DNA of 64,000 bases. It comes from Notamacropus eugenii (taxonomy: Eukaryota > Chordata > Mammalia > Diprotodontia > Macropodidae). The first letter of the stretch is position 1. Every line of letters begins with the position of its first letter. The notes under the pieces were generated by a model. It was not told the origin of the DNA. It saw only the letters and a program-made list of their open reading frames with translations, and made no database searches. Location of the stretch: positions 433,001,877 to 433,065,876 of the forward strand of contig NC_092875.1 of NCBI RefSeq assembly GCF_028372415.1, written 5' to 3'. Positions 1-11,304 of the stretch are shown in pieces. A program made the translations under genes and the position numbers.

Positions 1-1262
1 AGATAGAATTAAAACCAAGAATCACCTACCCAGCAAAACTGAGTATAATACTTCTGGGGAAAAAATGGAATTTCAATGAAATAGAGGATTTCAAGCATTC
101 TTGCTGAAAAGACCAGAGCTGAATAGAAAAGTTGAGTTTCAAATACAAGAATCAAGAGAAACATGAAAAGGTAAACAGGAAAGAGAAACCCTGAGAAACT
201 CATTAAAGTTGAACTGTTTACATTCCTACATGGAAAGATGGTATTTGTAACTCATATAACATTTTTCAATATTAGGATACTTAGAGGGAATATGTATATA
301 TGTAGGTGTGGATGGGTATGTATGTATGTATGTATGTGTATATATATGTATGAATGTATGTATGTGTACCTTGGTGTATGTGTGTGTATATATATATGTA
401 TATATATGTGTGTATATATGTGTGTGTACATACATATATATATATATATAGACAAAGGGCACAGGGTGAGCTGAATATGAAGGGAGAACACCTAAAAAAA
501 TAAAATTTACTGTTGAATGGAATGTACTAGAAGTAAGAGAAAGAGAGAGGTAGAATGTAGCAAATCATCTCACATAAAAGAGGGAAGAAAGAGCTTTTAC
601 AATGGAGGGTAAGGGGGGAGATGAAAGGAAATAAGTGAGCCTCACTCTCATAGGACTTGTCTTAAAGAGGGAATAACACACATTCCTTTGGATATGGAAA
701 TCTATGTTACTCTGCAGGAAGGCAAGGGGGAAGGGCATAGTAGAGGGAAGATAATAGAAGGGACAACAAATTGGGGAAAGGGATAAGCAGAAGCAAACAC
801 TATTGTGGGAGGACTGAAGTCAAGGGACAGAAATGGAATAAATGAAGGGCAGGATAGGACAGAGGGAAATGTGGTGAGTCTTTTACAACATAAGTATTAT
901 GCAAGTGCTTTGCATTGTATGCCCATGTATGACCTATATTGAATTGCTTCTTTTCTCAATAGGGTGGGTGGGGAGGGAGGGAGAGAATATGGAACTCAAA
1001 GCTTTAAGGATGAATGTTAAAAATTGTTTTAGCATGCAACTGGAAATTAAGCTATATAGGCAATAGAGTATAGAAATCTATTTTGCCCTATAGGAAAATA
1101 GAGGGGAAGGGGGATGGAAGAACGGTGGCTCATAGAAGGGAGGACAGACTGGAGGAAGGGGTGAATGTGGTGCATGTTGTCCTAGGGTGGAGGATGGGGA
1201 CAGATGGGGGAAAATTTTGAATTCAAATTCTTGTGGAAGTGAATGTTAAGAACAGAAAAATA
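1..1262 (+). mobile_element. HAL1/L1-type LINE, 3' part (end of ORF1 plus 3' UTR)
   Basis: The first ~170 bases match the end of an L1-type ORF1 and are closely similar to 9140-9280 in the HAL1 copy at 8.1-9.8 kb: both share the stretch from 'accaagaat' through 'gcaaaactgag' or its variant to 'gaccagagctgaat'. A long purine-rich, non-coding 3' UTR follows and ends in an A-rich tail near 1262. There is no reverse-transcriptase ORF between ORF1 and the tail, which is the HAL1 (half-L1) plan. The element is cut by the window edge. The HAL1 assignment is from memory of the family; the similarity to the second copy is seen directly. Confidence 0.7.
290..450. repeat. Imperfect TATG/TA/TGTG microsatellite
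   Basis: Alternating purine-pyrimidine low-complexity tract of TATG, TGTG and TA units inside the HAL1 3' UTR. Long open frames on both strands here are only products of the repeat. Confidence 0.9.
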
Positions 1263-2420
1263 AATAAATTATGTATTTAAAAAACTGTATGTGATAAAAG
1301 CTCACAGTTTCACATAAAAAAAAGAAAAAAATCCTGTAACATCTTTGCTAGTGCAATAATTTAGTAGACTAATATATTCCAGCCTCATTGAGGCATAAAC
1401 TGTTATTTTGCTGCTAATCAGTCTTTTTTACATTTGACCTCCATTGAGTACATGTGATCAAATACTAAGTGGAATTTTTTTCATTGGCCTTGCTTTCTGA
1501 TAGCAACTCTTCCCTTGCCTTTAGATCATTCCCACTGCTCATAAATCTATACTTTTCTGATAACTGCTGCCATTCCTGGTTCTTGCCAACACTTGCAGGC
1601 CATTTACCCCATCTCAGTGGCCACAAGTTTGATTCTAAAGAAAAGAAACACACAAGAGTCAGAAGAAGCCAGGGGCCCTAGTAGAGGCCTTGTTAATTGA
1701 ATCTATTACCCACATGAGGAGCAGTGGCCTCCAATGCCATTGTGATGGGGTAGAAAAAAATCCTCTTTTTCCAATCCTGGCTGAAATTACATCTTAGTCC
1801 CTGGCATGTAGAAATCAAGAGGAATACTAGATTTTTTTTCTGGCTCAGTAACCAATCAAGGGACTCAGCAATGAGTGATACGTAGCCAAAGGCAGACAAA
1901 GAAAATTTGCATATGTTCAGATTTCCGTAAGATCCCCTGGGTACATGGAGAGAGTATCTGAGCATGCCCCAAGGTGGTACAAGTCTATTATGCTTGCAAT
2001 CTTGGGGGCTTATACAATGTGTGTTTCAAGTGATCAGGGAGAGTACAAGTGAGCACCAATTACGTAGCTAGGTTTTCAAAAGGGGGGAGGGATAAAAAGA
2101 AAAGGTACCAGTCAACTAGGCCTCTTTTCAGGATGATGTAGAATGCTGAATACCCCAAACTCTGAGATATTAGTTTGCAGTTGACTGTTATCATGAGAGA
2201 ACCATCTTTAAAAACATTCTGCTTCTATCAGGAATGCAGATGTGGATGGGTGGGGTACTTTACAGCAATGGTAGTAGGACTGGAATATATTTATGTGATG
2301 ACTTGGAAAATGCTGTTAGCTTGAAAGAACCTCAACACTATAAAACTAAACTAATTTTCAAGGTTTGGGGCCTTTTATTCTCAGTGATGTCGGTGATCAT
2401 AAAGGTGATGCTGTCATTCT
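1263..2420. other. Intergenic, no feature recognised
   Basis: AT-rich sequence with no open frame that resembles a protein and no repeat family that I recognise. Short open frames here lack any recognisable domain. Confidence 0.5.
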
Positions 2421-2559
2421 ACTCTGCTGCCTCATTGTTTTAGTGTCTGGCTTACTATCCTCCTCTCTGTCTCCCTGCCATCATCTCCTGGGACTGCAGG
2501 ATTCATGTTGTCATTTACTTTTACAACCTGAACACACAAGTCCTTAACTTTCTTAATTC

Positions 2560-3800
2560 CAATTACGTATGTCTTCAACTAACTCCAACTGACCGTCACA
2601 TCTTAAACCTCACTATTACTTGGGATTGTACTACTTCCAAGACGTGGAACTTGAAAACCTCACTCTCTGACCACAACTTCCTATCATTCAACTTCTCATC
2701 TGTCATCCATCCTACCTCCTCTCTAGACCTTTAATCTCTTGACCCATCCCTATTCTTTCATTCTTCCATTCCCCACTCTAACTTTACTTGTCTCCATACT
2801 AACATCAAACCCCACAATCTGCCATTTTAATGATGTTTCACTGAATCCTTACCTAGAGTCTTTTGCTCTCTTGTCCTTCTGCCATTTGTGACTTCCAGTT
2901 CTCATCCTTGGTATCAACCTCTTCCTCCTCTAACTGCTTTACCCACTGCCACCAACAATTTTCTTCTACTTCTGCTCTAAGACTACTGAGAATCACTGAA
3001 GGAAGTCATACAATTGAACTGATTTCACTCATTACAATTTGGTACGTAACCAGGTGACTAATAATACTTTTATTCTACCCTTACGGAATCCATAGATCAT
3101 TCCCCATAGTGACTGTTCTAAATCTTTTCCTCACTCTTTTCACTACCTATTGTACCTTTATACCTAACAATTACAGTAGATGAACTAGCATCCTACTTAA
3201 TAAGAAGATTGAACCACCTGATGTGAGCTCCCTCACCTTTCCTCCACGACTTAAACCTCAGCATTACCCCTTTTTCTTGCATCCTTCCTTTTGATCACAG
3301 AAGAAAAACTATTCCAGCTACTCATTAAGTCTGATTCCCTTTACCTACATACTTAACCCCATTTCCTTCTCTTTCTTCTACGTTCTTATTATAGTTGATC
3401 CCATCTCCCCCCAGCACACTAATTTATTCTCCTCCTCTCCAAAGACTTCTTCTCTAGCTACAAATATGACCAGTTTTCCCCACTATTAAAAAAAAAGAAT
3501 GGGAGCAGTGAATGGAAGTTGGCCATTCTATCCCATCCAGCTACCATTTTATTTCTCTCTTTACTTTCACTGCTAAGCTTCTTGAAAATTTGTCTCTGTT
3601 TGATGTATTGACTTTTTCACTACCCAATCTTTCTTAAATTTCAGTTGGATTTCTAACTCCATCACTCTACTGAAACTGTTTTCTTCAAAATAACGTTACC
3701 TTCTAATCATCAAATGCAATGGCCCTTTATCAATCTTCATTGCCACTGACCCTTTTTCCCCTCCAGTTTAAAAAAAATTGTTTCTCCTACTGAATTCTTT
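2560..3800 (+). mobile_element. CR1-clade LINE (L2-like) ORF remnant
   Basis: C- and T-rich sequence reading as a decayed L2/CR1 ORF2. The segment around 2660-2690 translates as Leu-Ser-Asp-His-Asn-Phe-Leu-Ser-Phe, the terminal Ser-Asp-His motif of the APE-type endonuclease (SDH codons at 2666-2674). Downstream, around 3570-3700, it resembles the start of the reverse-transcriptase region of the same family. Many stops and frameshifts; long dead. Boundaries are approximate. Confidence 0.6.
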
Positions 3801-4079
3801 TCTCTATTTCAGTTTCATAAAGATCATCACCCTTTCTTAGTTTTTCTGTCATTATCTTGGTGGGGAGGGGGGGGACAGGTTCTTAACCTGAGATCCCCAG
3901 GATACACTAATGGATTCATGTATAGATTTTAGGTACTCTTTCTCCAACAATATCTATTCCTCATTTCCCCAACTTTTTTATGTAGGTTTTCCTAAGGTTA
4001 AGTCCTCAGCTCTTTAATTTTCCTCTATAAACTTTGGCAGTCACATCTACTCTTAGAGCATAAACCAGCAACCGCATGA

Positions 4080-5292
4080 AGATAGTAGAATCAGACAAAC
4101 ACAATCTCAAAGTAAAAAATCACTTCAGAGGTTATCTAGATTAACCTATATGTAAAGTATAATTCACTTTACAGTTTATGGGACAAGTGATCATTTAATT
4201 TTTGTTTGAAAACCCTTAGTGAGGAAGAACCTGCTACCTCCCCAGGCAGCCCACTCTCTTTTTATATAGCTCTAATTGTTAGTAATTCTCCATTGCATTG
4301 ACTCAAAATCTGCCTCCCATAAACTTTCATTCATTACTTCTAGTTCCCTCTGGAGCCAAATAGAACGAACTGAGTCCCTTTGCATCTTCAAAGATGTCTC
4401 CTCCATGTCTTCTTGAGGTCAACTATCCCCTAATGATTCAACTAACTAATCCTCCCATGGTTTTATTTAAATGTGGTACTCTGCCTTGGTCACTTTCCTC
4501 TAGATACTTTCTAGCTTATTATTTTCATGCTTTACATGTGGCATTCAGAACTAAACATGATGTATCAGAAGCAGTCTCAATACCACTTGTGAATAAGATA
4601 CCAGATTAGGACAATAGCACATAAGGTCCCTAGTCCCACGGGCAATACCTCTATATAATTTATGATTCATTTGAGCTGACATATTGCATAGTCGATTCAA
4701 AATGAGATACAGTCTACTAAAAAACCTCTAGATTTTTTTGCACCTGGACCTCTGTCTAGACATACTTTCTGAATATTGTTCTTCAAATTGATTTTTAAAA
4801 ATTCAAGTGTAGAACTTTGTGTTTATCCTACTAAATGACATCTTATTAGATTTGTTCCTACTGTATCATCTAGCATGTGCCTATGCTTGCCAGATTTCTG
4901 TCATCTGCAAATTTGATAAGTATGCTAACTATGGCTTCATCCAAGTCACTGATAAATGTTAAACAGCACAGGGTCAAATACAGATTCCTTGGACACATCA
5001 CTAGAGATGTCTCTCTAGGAGGTTGTTGCATCACTTTTAGGAATAGACTTTCAACTAGTTTCAAATGGACATAACTGCACTATTATCTAGTCCACATCTT
5101 TCCATTTTGTCCATAAGAATTTCACGATGGCTTTGAAAAATGCTTTGATAAAATCTAGGTAAATGATAACTACATGATAGCACAGATTTACTGGTCTACT
5201 GCTAGAGAAGGAAATAAAGCTATTGTAGCTTGACTTTACTTAATGAAGCTTTGTGGACTTGATGATCACCACTTCTTTCTCTGTATAGTCAC
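4080..5292 (-). mobile_element. CR1-clade LINE (L3-like), reverse-transcriptase remnant
   Basis: On the minus strand, about 5064-4870 translates to a stretch containing 'FISDLDEAI' and 'KFADD', the CR1/L3 reverse-transcriptase core with the FADD catalytic motif. Just upstream, about 5165-5090, reads 'YLDFIKAF', matching the conserved YLDFSKAFD block. The rest, down to 4080, resembles the L3 3' region. The element continues at 5627 beyond a SINE insertion. Frameshifts and stops show that it is inactive. Confidence 0.75.
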
Positions 5293-5626
5293 TTTTGATA
5301 ATGGGGCAGCTAGGTGGTACAGTGGGTAAGGCACCAGTGCAGAAGTCAGAAGGACCTGAGTTCAAAATCTCACCTCAGACACTTGACTCTCACTAGCTAT
5401 GTGACCTTGGGCAAGTCACTTAACCCAGATTGCCTCATCCTGGGTCATCTCTAGTCATCCTGATGAATATCTGGTCACTGGATTCAGATGGCTCTGGAGG
5501 AGAAGTGAGGCTGGTGACCTGCACAGCCCTCCCTCATTCAAAACAAAGTCAAGTGCAAGTCATGTCATCATTTCTCTGATGGCACGGTCTTCTTTGGCAA
5601 TGAAGGATGAACACAATTTTGATAAT
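5293..5626 (+). mobile_element. Marsupial tRNA-derived SINE with perfect target-site duplication
   Basis: The SINE body runs 5303-5616 and opens with the marsupial SINE head 'ggggcagctaggtgg'. It carries the promoter-derived block 'agctatgtgaccttgggcaa' and ends with an RTE-like tail ('caatgaaggatgaacacaa'). It is flanked by identical 10-base copies of 'ttttgataat' at 5293-5302 and 5617-5626, so both ends of the insertion are defined. It sits inside an older CR1/L3 LINE. It is not a functional tRNA gene. Confidence 0.88.
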
Positions 5627-6420
5627 ATCATTTAGAATTTTTTAAGAATAAGGAAGTGAATTTGACTTCAGTAGTTTAGAGACTTCAATTTCTTCCCTTT
5701 TGAAAACTGGGATACCATTTCTCTTTCTCCAGTCCTATACTACTTCTCTTGTCCCTCGTAATCACTCGAAGTGTACTACAAGTGTCTCAGTGGTCAAGGA
5801 GACCTCTTTGAGTATTGTAGGTTATTGATTATTTGATCTTGCTGATTTGAATTCATCCGTCTCTCTACTTATCTTGGGTATCAACTCCCTATCAGGCATT
5901 TTTATTCTGTCCTTTTCAGTCCAAAGATTATCCTCACTGGCAGAGAAACCAGAAATAAAAGGAGTTAAGTAATATCGGTTTCTCTCTGTGGTACTATCTC
6001 TTCTGAGTACAAATCTGATACTGCCTTGGAACTTTTATTATTCCCTAACAAAGTTAGAAGTCCCTTTTCTTCTTGGCTCTTCTCATCAGTTCCACCTCAT
6101 GTTGATCTTCAGTGCTCCTGTTCCTATTCCTAGAGGTCCATCATATAATTTTGCATGCCTTTTCCATTATTTGCCCTTGTTTCCATTTTCTATTCACGTC
6201 TTTTCAAAATCTAAATTGCTCGATGAATTCTCTGTGTTTCCATATTGCCTTTTTGGACAATGTCTTTTTTTATTCCTGATTGGAACTCTTTTCAGTTGTA
6301 TTTTCAGAATTCCAATTGTAAAAGATTTCTATCTCTTCTAGGATGAATTTCTCTATAAAATTTTAGTTCATAACATCCTATCTTTTTTTTTAACACTTTA
6401 AAATCTTTTTTCCTCTAATC
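5627..6420 (-). mobile_element. CR1-clade LINE (L3-like), continuation past the SINE
   Basis: Continues the minus-strand LINE of 4080-5292. If the SINE and one target-site copy are removed, the flanks join smoothly. The sequence resembles the more 5' part of a mammalian or marsupial CR1/L3 copy, but no conserved protein motif is clear here, so the family call rests on continuity and on remembered family sequence. Confidence 0.5.
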
Positions 6421-6600
6421 TTGGGTCAATGTCAGAATATGCTCAGATTTTCTTTCATAAATTCTCAGATGGAGTGATGTGTTAAGAAGTAAGATATCCA
6501 GGACCCAGAAGGAGTTGTACTCAGTAGTCTAGTTTTTGATAAATCCAAGAACATATACTATTAAGGGAAAGACTTCCAATGCAACAAGAATGTCTGAGAA
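6420..6600. other. Intergenic, no feature recognised
   Basis: Short transition between the CR1 and L1 remnants; nothing recognised. Confidence 0.4.
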
Positions 6601-7284
6601 AATTAGAAAGTACTTTGGAAGAAATCAGGTTTAAACTAACATCTGAGGCCATGCCACAATAAGATCCAAATAGATATTTGACCTAAATATAAAAACTAAT
6701 TTTATAAAAAAAGTAGAGAAGAATTTAATGAGATATTTTTCATAACTACATATGGGATAGAAGTGATCATAAAAATACATATTTGATTACATAAAAAGTT
6801 GTGGCACAAGCAAATTAAAAGCTGTTAAGTAGGGATAAAAAATGGCTAGTGGGAAAAATCTTTGCATCAAATATCTCTGCTAAAAGTTGGATATCCAAGA
6901 TGCCAAGAACTGGCATAAATATCAATACAAGTGGTCAAAGAATAAGAACATATGGTTTTCAAAAGAAGAAATGCAAATTATTAAGGACTACGTGAAAATT
7001 GTTGCAAAATACTAAAAACGAGAATTAGAAGTTAAAACAATGTTGAGGTTTCATTTTGTACTCATCAAATTGGTAAAAATTATAAAATATGAAAATATTT
7101 AATGTTGGAGAGACTGTGGGAAGGCAGGAGCATTAATACATTTTTTGTTTGAATGTGAACTTAGTTCGACCTTTCTGGCAAACTATTTGGAATTGTGCAA
7201 GAAAAGGCATTGAACAGTTCATACTCTTTGACCCAGCAGTCCACTACTGGGCATATATTCCAAGAAGGTCAATGATACAAAGGT

Positions 7285-7378
<94 letters not shown>

Positions 7379-7505
7379 TCTCTCTCTCTCTTTGTCTCTC
7401 TCCATATATATATTCAGAATACTCATAGCATCACTTTTTATAGTACTAAAACACCCTGAAATGTATTGCGTATCCATTGATGAGTGAATGAGTGTGCAGA
7501 TTATG
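6600..7505 (+). mobile_element. L1 ORF2 C-terminal remnant
   Basis: Reads as the 3' part of a marsupial L1 ORF2. At 7165-7262 the translation includes 'PFWQTIWNCARKGIEQFILFDP', the conserved C-terminal block of L1 ORF2p that precedes the 'PLLGIYPK'-type motif. A long CT microsatellite (7288-7403) interrupts it, and the L1 resumes after the microsatellite and again at about 7857. Degenerate and inactive. Confidence 0.75.
7288..7403. repeat. (CT)n microsatellite
   Basis: Nearly pure CT dinucleotide run of about 115 bases with small TTT interruptions near its end. It lies inside the L1 ORF2 remnant. Ser-Leu and Arg-Glu open frames here are repeat artefacts. Confidence 0.98.
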
Positions 7506-7856
7506 CTACATTGTTTGTCTGTTCTTTGTCCTTGGTTTTCAAAGAGGATCAATGAAATCACAGATGATGTCTTGAATTGTGCATCAACTGGATTTAAGTG
7601 ACTCAGAGTTGCACAAAATCATCTGCTTTACTCTCTCTTCCTGAGTTATTGAAGTTCAATAGCAGAATAAAAGTCAAAATGACTGATGATAGCCTGGGAT
7701 GCATGGGATGAGCTTGGCATCTCCAATACCTGACTAAGCTCTAAGCACTCCATACTATCTGCTTCAGCTGCTTCATGGGCATTGGAACCAATTATTCTCA
7801 TCTGTACATTCTGCTGGGGAAAGTCTTCACATGCTTGGGCTAGACATCCCCTTAAC
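7506..7856 (+). mobile_element. Marsupial interspersed repeat nested in L1 (family uncertain)
   Basis: A block that separates two L1 ORF2 segments. It begins near 'gttctttgtccttggttttc' and ends near 'gctagacatcccc'. I recognise this as a recurrent marsupial interspersed sequence but cannot name the family with certainty. The insertion inference rests on L1 similarity resuming at about 7857-7975. Confidence 0.5.
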
Positions 7857-7975
7857 TCACAATATAAATATAATGGAACATTATCATACCATAAGAACAG
7901 AGGAATATGAGATACATGTAGAGATTTGGTTGAAATAATGCCAAGTGAAGGTAGCCCTTTTGTGGATCTACCTTC
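7857..7975 (+). mobile_element. L1 ORF2 3' segment after nested insertion
   Basis: Resumes the L1 ORF2 end, in the region equivalent to 'MEYYCAIRNDE' in the copy at 10.4-10.6 kb: 'taatggaacattatcatacc' corresponds to the 'gatagaatactattgtgcta' segment of that copy. Highly diverged. Confidence 0.5.
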
Positions 7976-8089
7976 AGAGATCTAGGCCTCAGGATCCTTG
8001 AGGGATTTAAAAACTCATCTGGTTAGATAGGATGGACTTTTCCAACACCAAGTTTGAGAGTCTGTTCTTGATACTGCCTTTAAGGTGAA

Positions 8090-9840
8090 AGAGACATGGA
8101 TGGATAGAACCAAGATGGCAGAGAAGAGGCAGGGACTCACCTGAGCTCTCCCAAATAGCTTTAAAATAATGCCACAAATTTTGGAGTGGCAGAACCAACA
8201 AAAAGTTGAAACAATTTTCTAAGACTACTTATAAGGTTGGTAGGAAAGGTCTGTTGCACCAGAGTAAGAGTGGAGCACAGTCAAGCCCAATGTCCCAGCA
8301 AACCAGCAGCAAGCTTTGGGGGCAAGTGAATCAGCAACAGAAACTTCTGCAACTCTCAGTCTACAGACGATAAGGGGGTCAGACAACTGGTCAGAAGAAA
8401 GTTACAAAGGTTCTTTTGCTGGGATTAGGTACAGGACTTTGTTGCATTGGCCATACATGGATCCCAGTCACAGTTCAAGGCGGTAGTCCCAAGGTGAGGA
8501 GGAACATTTGTACTATAGAGTATACAGAGAACCTGGTCACAGTTCCAGGGTGGAAAAGATAGCTTATGGTTGTGTATAGAGCAGAGCACATGTCAGGAGA
8601 GAAGTAAACACACCTCTCTTTATATCATACCACCTAGGAAGGAATGAAAACTTACAGAATTCCAGAATTGGCTCTGAAAAAAGTTGTACAAAAAACCTGA
8701 TATGTAGGATAGTGCTCCCTCCACTGGGAGCAGAACCCTACTTAGCATAAAGTTAAATAATCTGGGGAAATAAGCCAAAAAAAATCAAAAACAAAAACAG
8801 AAAAATAACTTGACCAGAGAAAGTTACTATGGTGACAGGGAAGATCAGAACACAGACTCAGAAGACAAACTCAAAACTGTTACATCCAAATCCTCAAAGA
8901 AAAATGTGAATTGTTCTCAGGCCAAAAAAAAAGAATTCCTGGAAGCATTCAAAAAGAATGAAAAAAAAGAAAGAATTGTGAGATATCTTATTGGAGAAAC
9001 AAGTGACCTTGAAAATAGGTTGAGGAGAGAGAATATAAGAATTGTTGGATAATCTGAAAGCCATGATCAAAAAAAAAAAAAAGAGTCTTGACATCATATT
9101 GGAGGGGATGGAATATTGATATCCTGGAAGGCAAAGGGACTAGGATTACAACCAAGAATTACCCACCCAGAAAAACTGAGTATAATTCTGCTGGGAAAAA
9201 ACAGATATTTCTGATGAAAAGACCAAAGCTGAATAGATTTGACTTTCAAATAAATGATTCAAGGGAAGTATAAAAAGGTAAACATGAAATCATAAGGGAT
9301 CAATAAGGTTAAATTTTTACGTTCCTACATGGGAATATGATCCTTTAATTCCTAAGAACTTACTCATTATTAGGGCAGTTAGAAGGACTATAACTAGATA
9401 GAGGACACACTTATGAGTTAAATATGATGAGATGATATAAAAAAATAAAATTAAGCCATGGGAAAGGAATGAACTGGGAGGAGAGGGAAGGGAGAGGTAG
9501 AAAGGAATAAATTATCTCACATAAAAGAAGCACAAAAGAGCTTTTACCCTGGAGGGAGAAATGGGAAAGGTGGGAAGGGAGTGCTTGCACCTTACTCTCA
9601 TGGGAATTGGCTCAAAGAGGGAATAACATACACATTCAATTTCTTGCCCTACAGAAAATTAGGACAGGAATGAAGTAAGAGAAGGAAAGAAGCTGATAGA
9701 ATGGAGGGCAGATTGAGGGAGTTGGTAGTCAGAAACAAAACACTTTTGAGCATGGACAGGGTGATAGGATAGAGAAAGAAGGATAAACAAAGGGGAAATA
9801 GGATAGAGGGAAATACACGGTACTCATAAGTGAAAAAAAA
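8090..9840 (+). mobile_element. HAL1 element with 5' UTR, ORF1 and part of its 3' UTR
   Basis: Starts with an L1/HAL1-type 5' leader ('aaccaagatggcagagaaga' near 8110) and continues into a decayed ORF1 (about 8810-9273) and then the purine-rich 3' UTR also seen at 1-1262. The ORF1 translation contains 'LENRLRRENIRIVG' near 9010-9050, the start of the ORF1p RNA-recognition domain, preceded by a Lys/Glu-rich segment. No reverse transcriptase is encoded between ORF1 and the UTR. The 3' UTR stops abruptly near 9840, where L1 ORF2 sequence begins. Confidence 0.75.
8810..9273 (+). pseudogene. HAL1/L1 ORF1 remnant
   Basis: Two open segments, 8810-9052 and 9088-9273, make up the decayed ORF1 (nucleic-acid chaperone family). 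Visible are a charged N-terminal region, the Leu-Glu-Asn-Arg motif at the start of the RRM, and the C-terminal 'AGKKQIFLMKRPKLNRFDFQ' segment equivalent to the start of the window. A stop and a poly-A stretch (about 9069-9081) break the frame. It cannot give a full protein. Confidence 0.75.
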
Positions 9841-9849
9841 TTTACAGTA

Positions 9850-10870
9850 AGTTTCTCTGATAAAGGTCTCCTTTCTCAATTATAGTCAAATTACTGACTC
9901 AATTACTGAGTAAAATTTATAAGAATACATGTCATTCTCCATTTTATAAATGGTCAAAGGACATATCTACATATATATCTACATATCTATCTATCCATCT
10001 ATGTATATATCTACAAACATATATAAGCAGTTTTCAGATGAAGTAATCAAAACTATCTATAGTCATATGAAAAAATTCCCTAAATCACTACTCATTAGAG
10101 AACTGCAAATTAAAACAACTCTGAGGTACCACCCCATACCTATCAAATTGACAGGAAAGGAAAATAACAAATGTTGGAGTGGATGTGGGAAAATTGAAAC
10201 ACTAATGGACTGTTGGTGGAGTTGTGAATTGATTCAACCTTTCCAGAGAATAATTTGGAACTATGCCCAAAGGGCTATAGAATTATGTAAACTCTTTGAT
10301 CTAGCAATGCCACTACTAGCTCTATATCCCAAAGAGATTAAAAAACAAAAAGGAAAAGGACATACGTGTACAAAAATATTTATAGCAGTTCTTTTTGTGG
10401 CAAAGAATTGAAAATTGAGGAGATATCCATCAATTGGGGAATGGCTGAACAAGTTGTGCTATATGATTGTGATAGAATACTATTGTGCTATAAGAAATGA
10501 TGAGCATGATGCTCTCAGGAAAACCTGGAGTGACTTACATGAATTGATGCAAAGTGAAATGAGTAAAACCAGGAGAACATTGTACATAGCAATAGCAACA
10601 TTTTGTGATGGTCAACTGTTAATGACTTTGTGATTCTCAACAGCACTATGATCTAGGACAGTTCCAATGGACTCATAACAAAAAAACTATCCAACTCCAG
10701 AGAAAGAGTTGATTGAGTTTGAATGTAGATTGAAGAATACTTTTTTTAACTTTCTTTTTTTTCTCATTCTTTTCTTTCACAACATGAATAATATGGAAAT
10801 TTGCATTGCTTTGTAACTCAACATTTTAAAAATAAATGTTAAAAATTGTTTCAATATGTAATTGGGGAAA
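9850..10870 (+). pseudogene. L1 ORF2 C-terminus plus 3' UTR (LINE remnant)
   Basis: The open frame 9950-10411 contains 'KCWSGCGKIETLMDCWWSCE' followed by 'PLLALYPKEIKKQKG' and 'TCTKIFIAVLF', the signature Cys-rich C-terminal region of L1 ORF2p. A second frame, 10415-10633, continues with 'SIGEWLNKLCYMIVIEYYCA' and 'SEMSKTRRT'. One stop or frameshift near 10411 separates them. An A-rich 3' UTR and tail run to about 10870. The element is 5'-truncated (no reverse-transcriptase core) and inactive. It abuts the HAL1 3' UTR with no gap. Confidence 0.88.
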
Positions 10871-11300
10871 ATATTAAATTTTAAAAATAAAAATTGTATT
10901 ATTATGTACTAGGAAAAAGAGAAAGAGGCTTGTAGAAAACAGAAGCAGGAAGCCAGGGCAAAGTAAGATAAGCAGGAAGTCATCACAAGCAAATCACATG
11001 AATGCATAGCCACAGAAATCAGATGGCAGATATCCAACCTGTGATGAGACTTGAGCTAGAGCAATGAGGATAATCTAAGTCTGGACCATAAACTGAGTGG
11101 AATTTGTTCTGCTGGTCCTGAGCCAGGAAAGAGATGTATGTCAATATCTCTTTGACATCTCTTTCCTTCTTCTTTCTTTTTTCGAAGGTGAAGTGAAATT
11201 TCTCTGCAGGTAATTTACTCACTAAAGCTTTCTCTGTTCCCATATCCTGTGCTGGCTTAAAAAAAAAGAAACTGGAGATTTGGAAGAGCTGTTTCTTTTT
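10871..11300. other. Intergenic, no feature recognised
   Basis: No domain-like open frame and no repeat that I can name. Confidence 0.4.
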
Positions 11301-11304
11301 CCTT

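Noticed and set aside
5303-5616. tRNA gene
   Set aside because: The tRNA-like head belongs to a SINE; no cloverleaf with an intact acceptor stem and anticodon arm is evident. The same holds for the other SINEs.
7149-7561. Open frames of 105-112 codons on both strands
   Set aside because: They are the CT microsatellite read as Ser-Leu or Arg-Glu repeats, with L1 ORF2 at the edges.
9950-10633. Two adjoining open frames as a host gene
   Set aside because: They are the L1 ORF2 C-terminus with an internal stop or frameshift.
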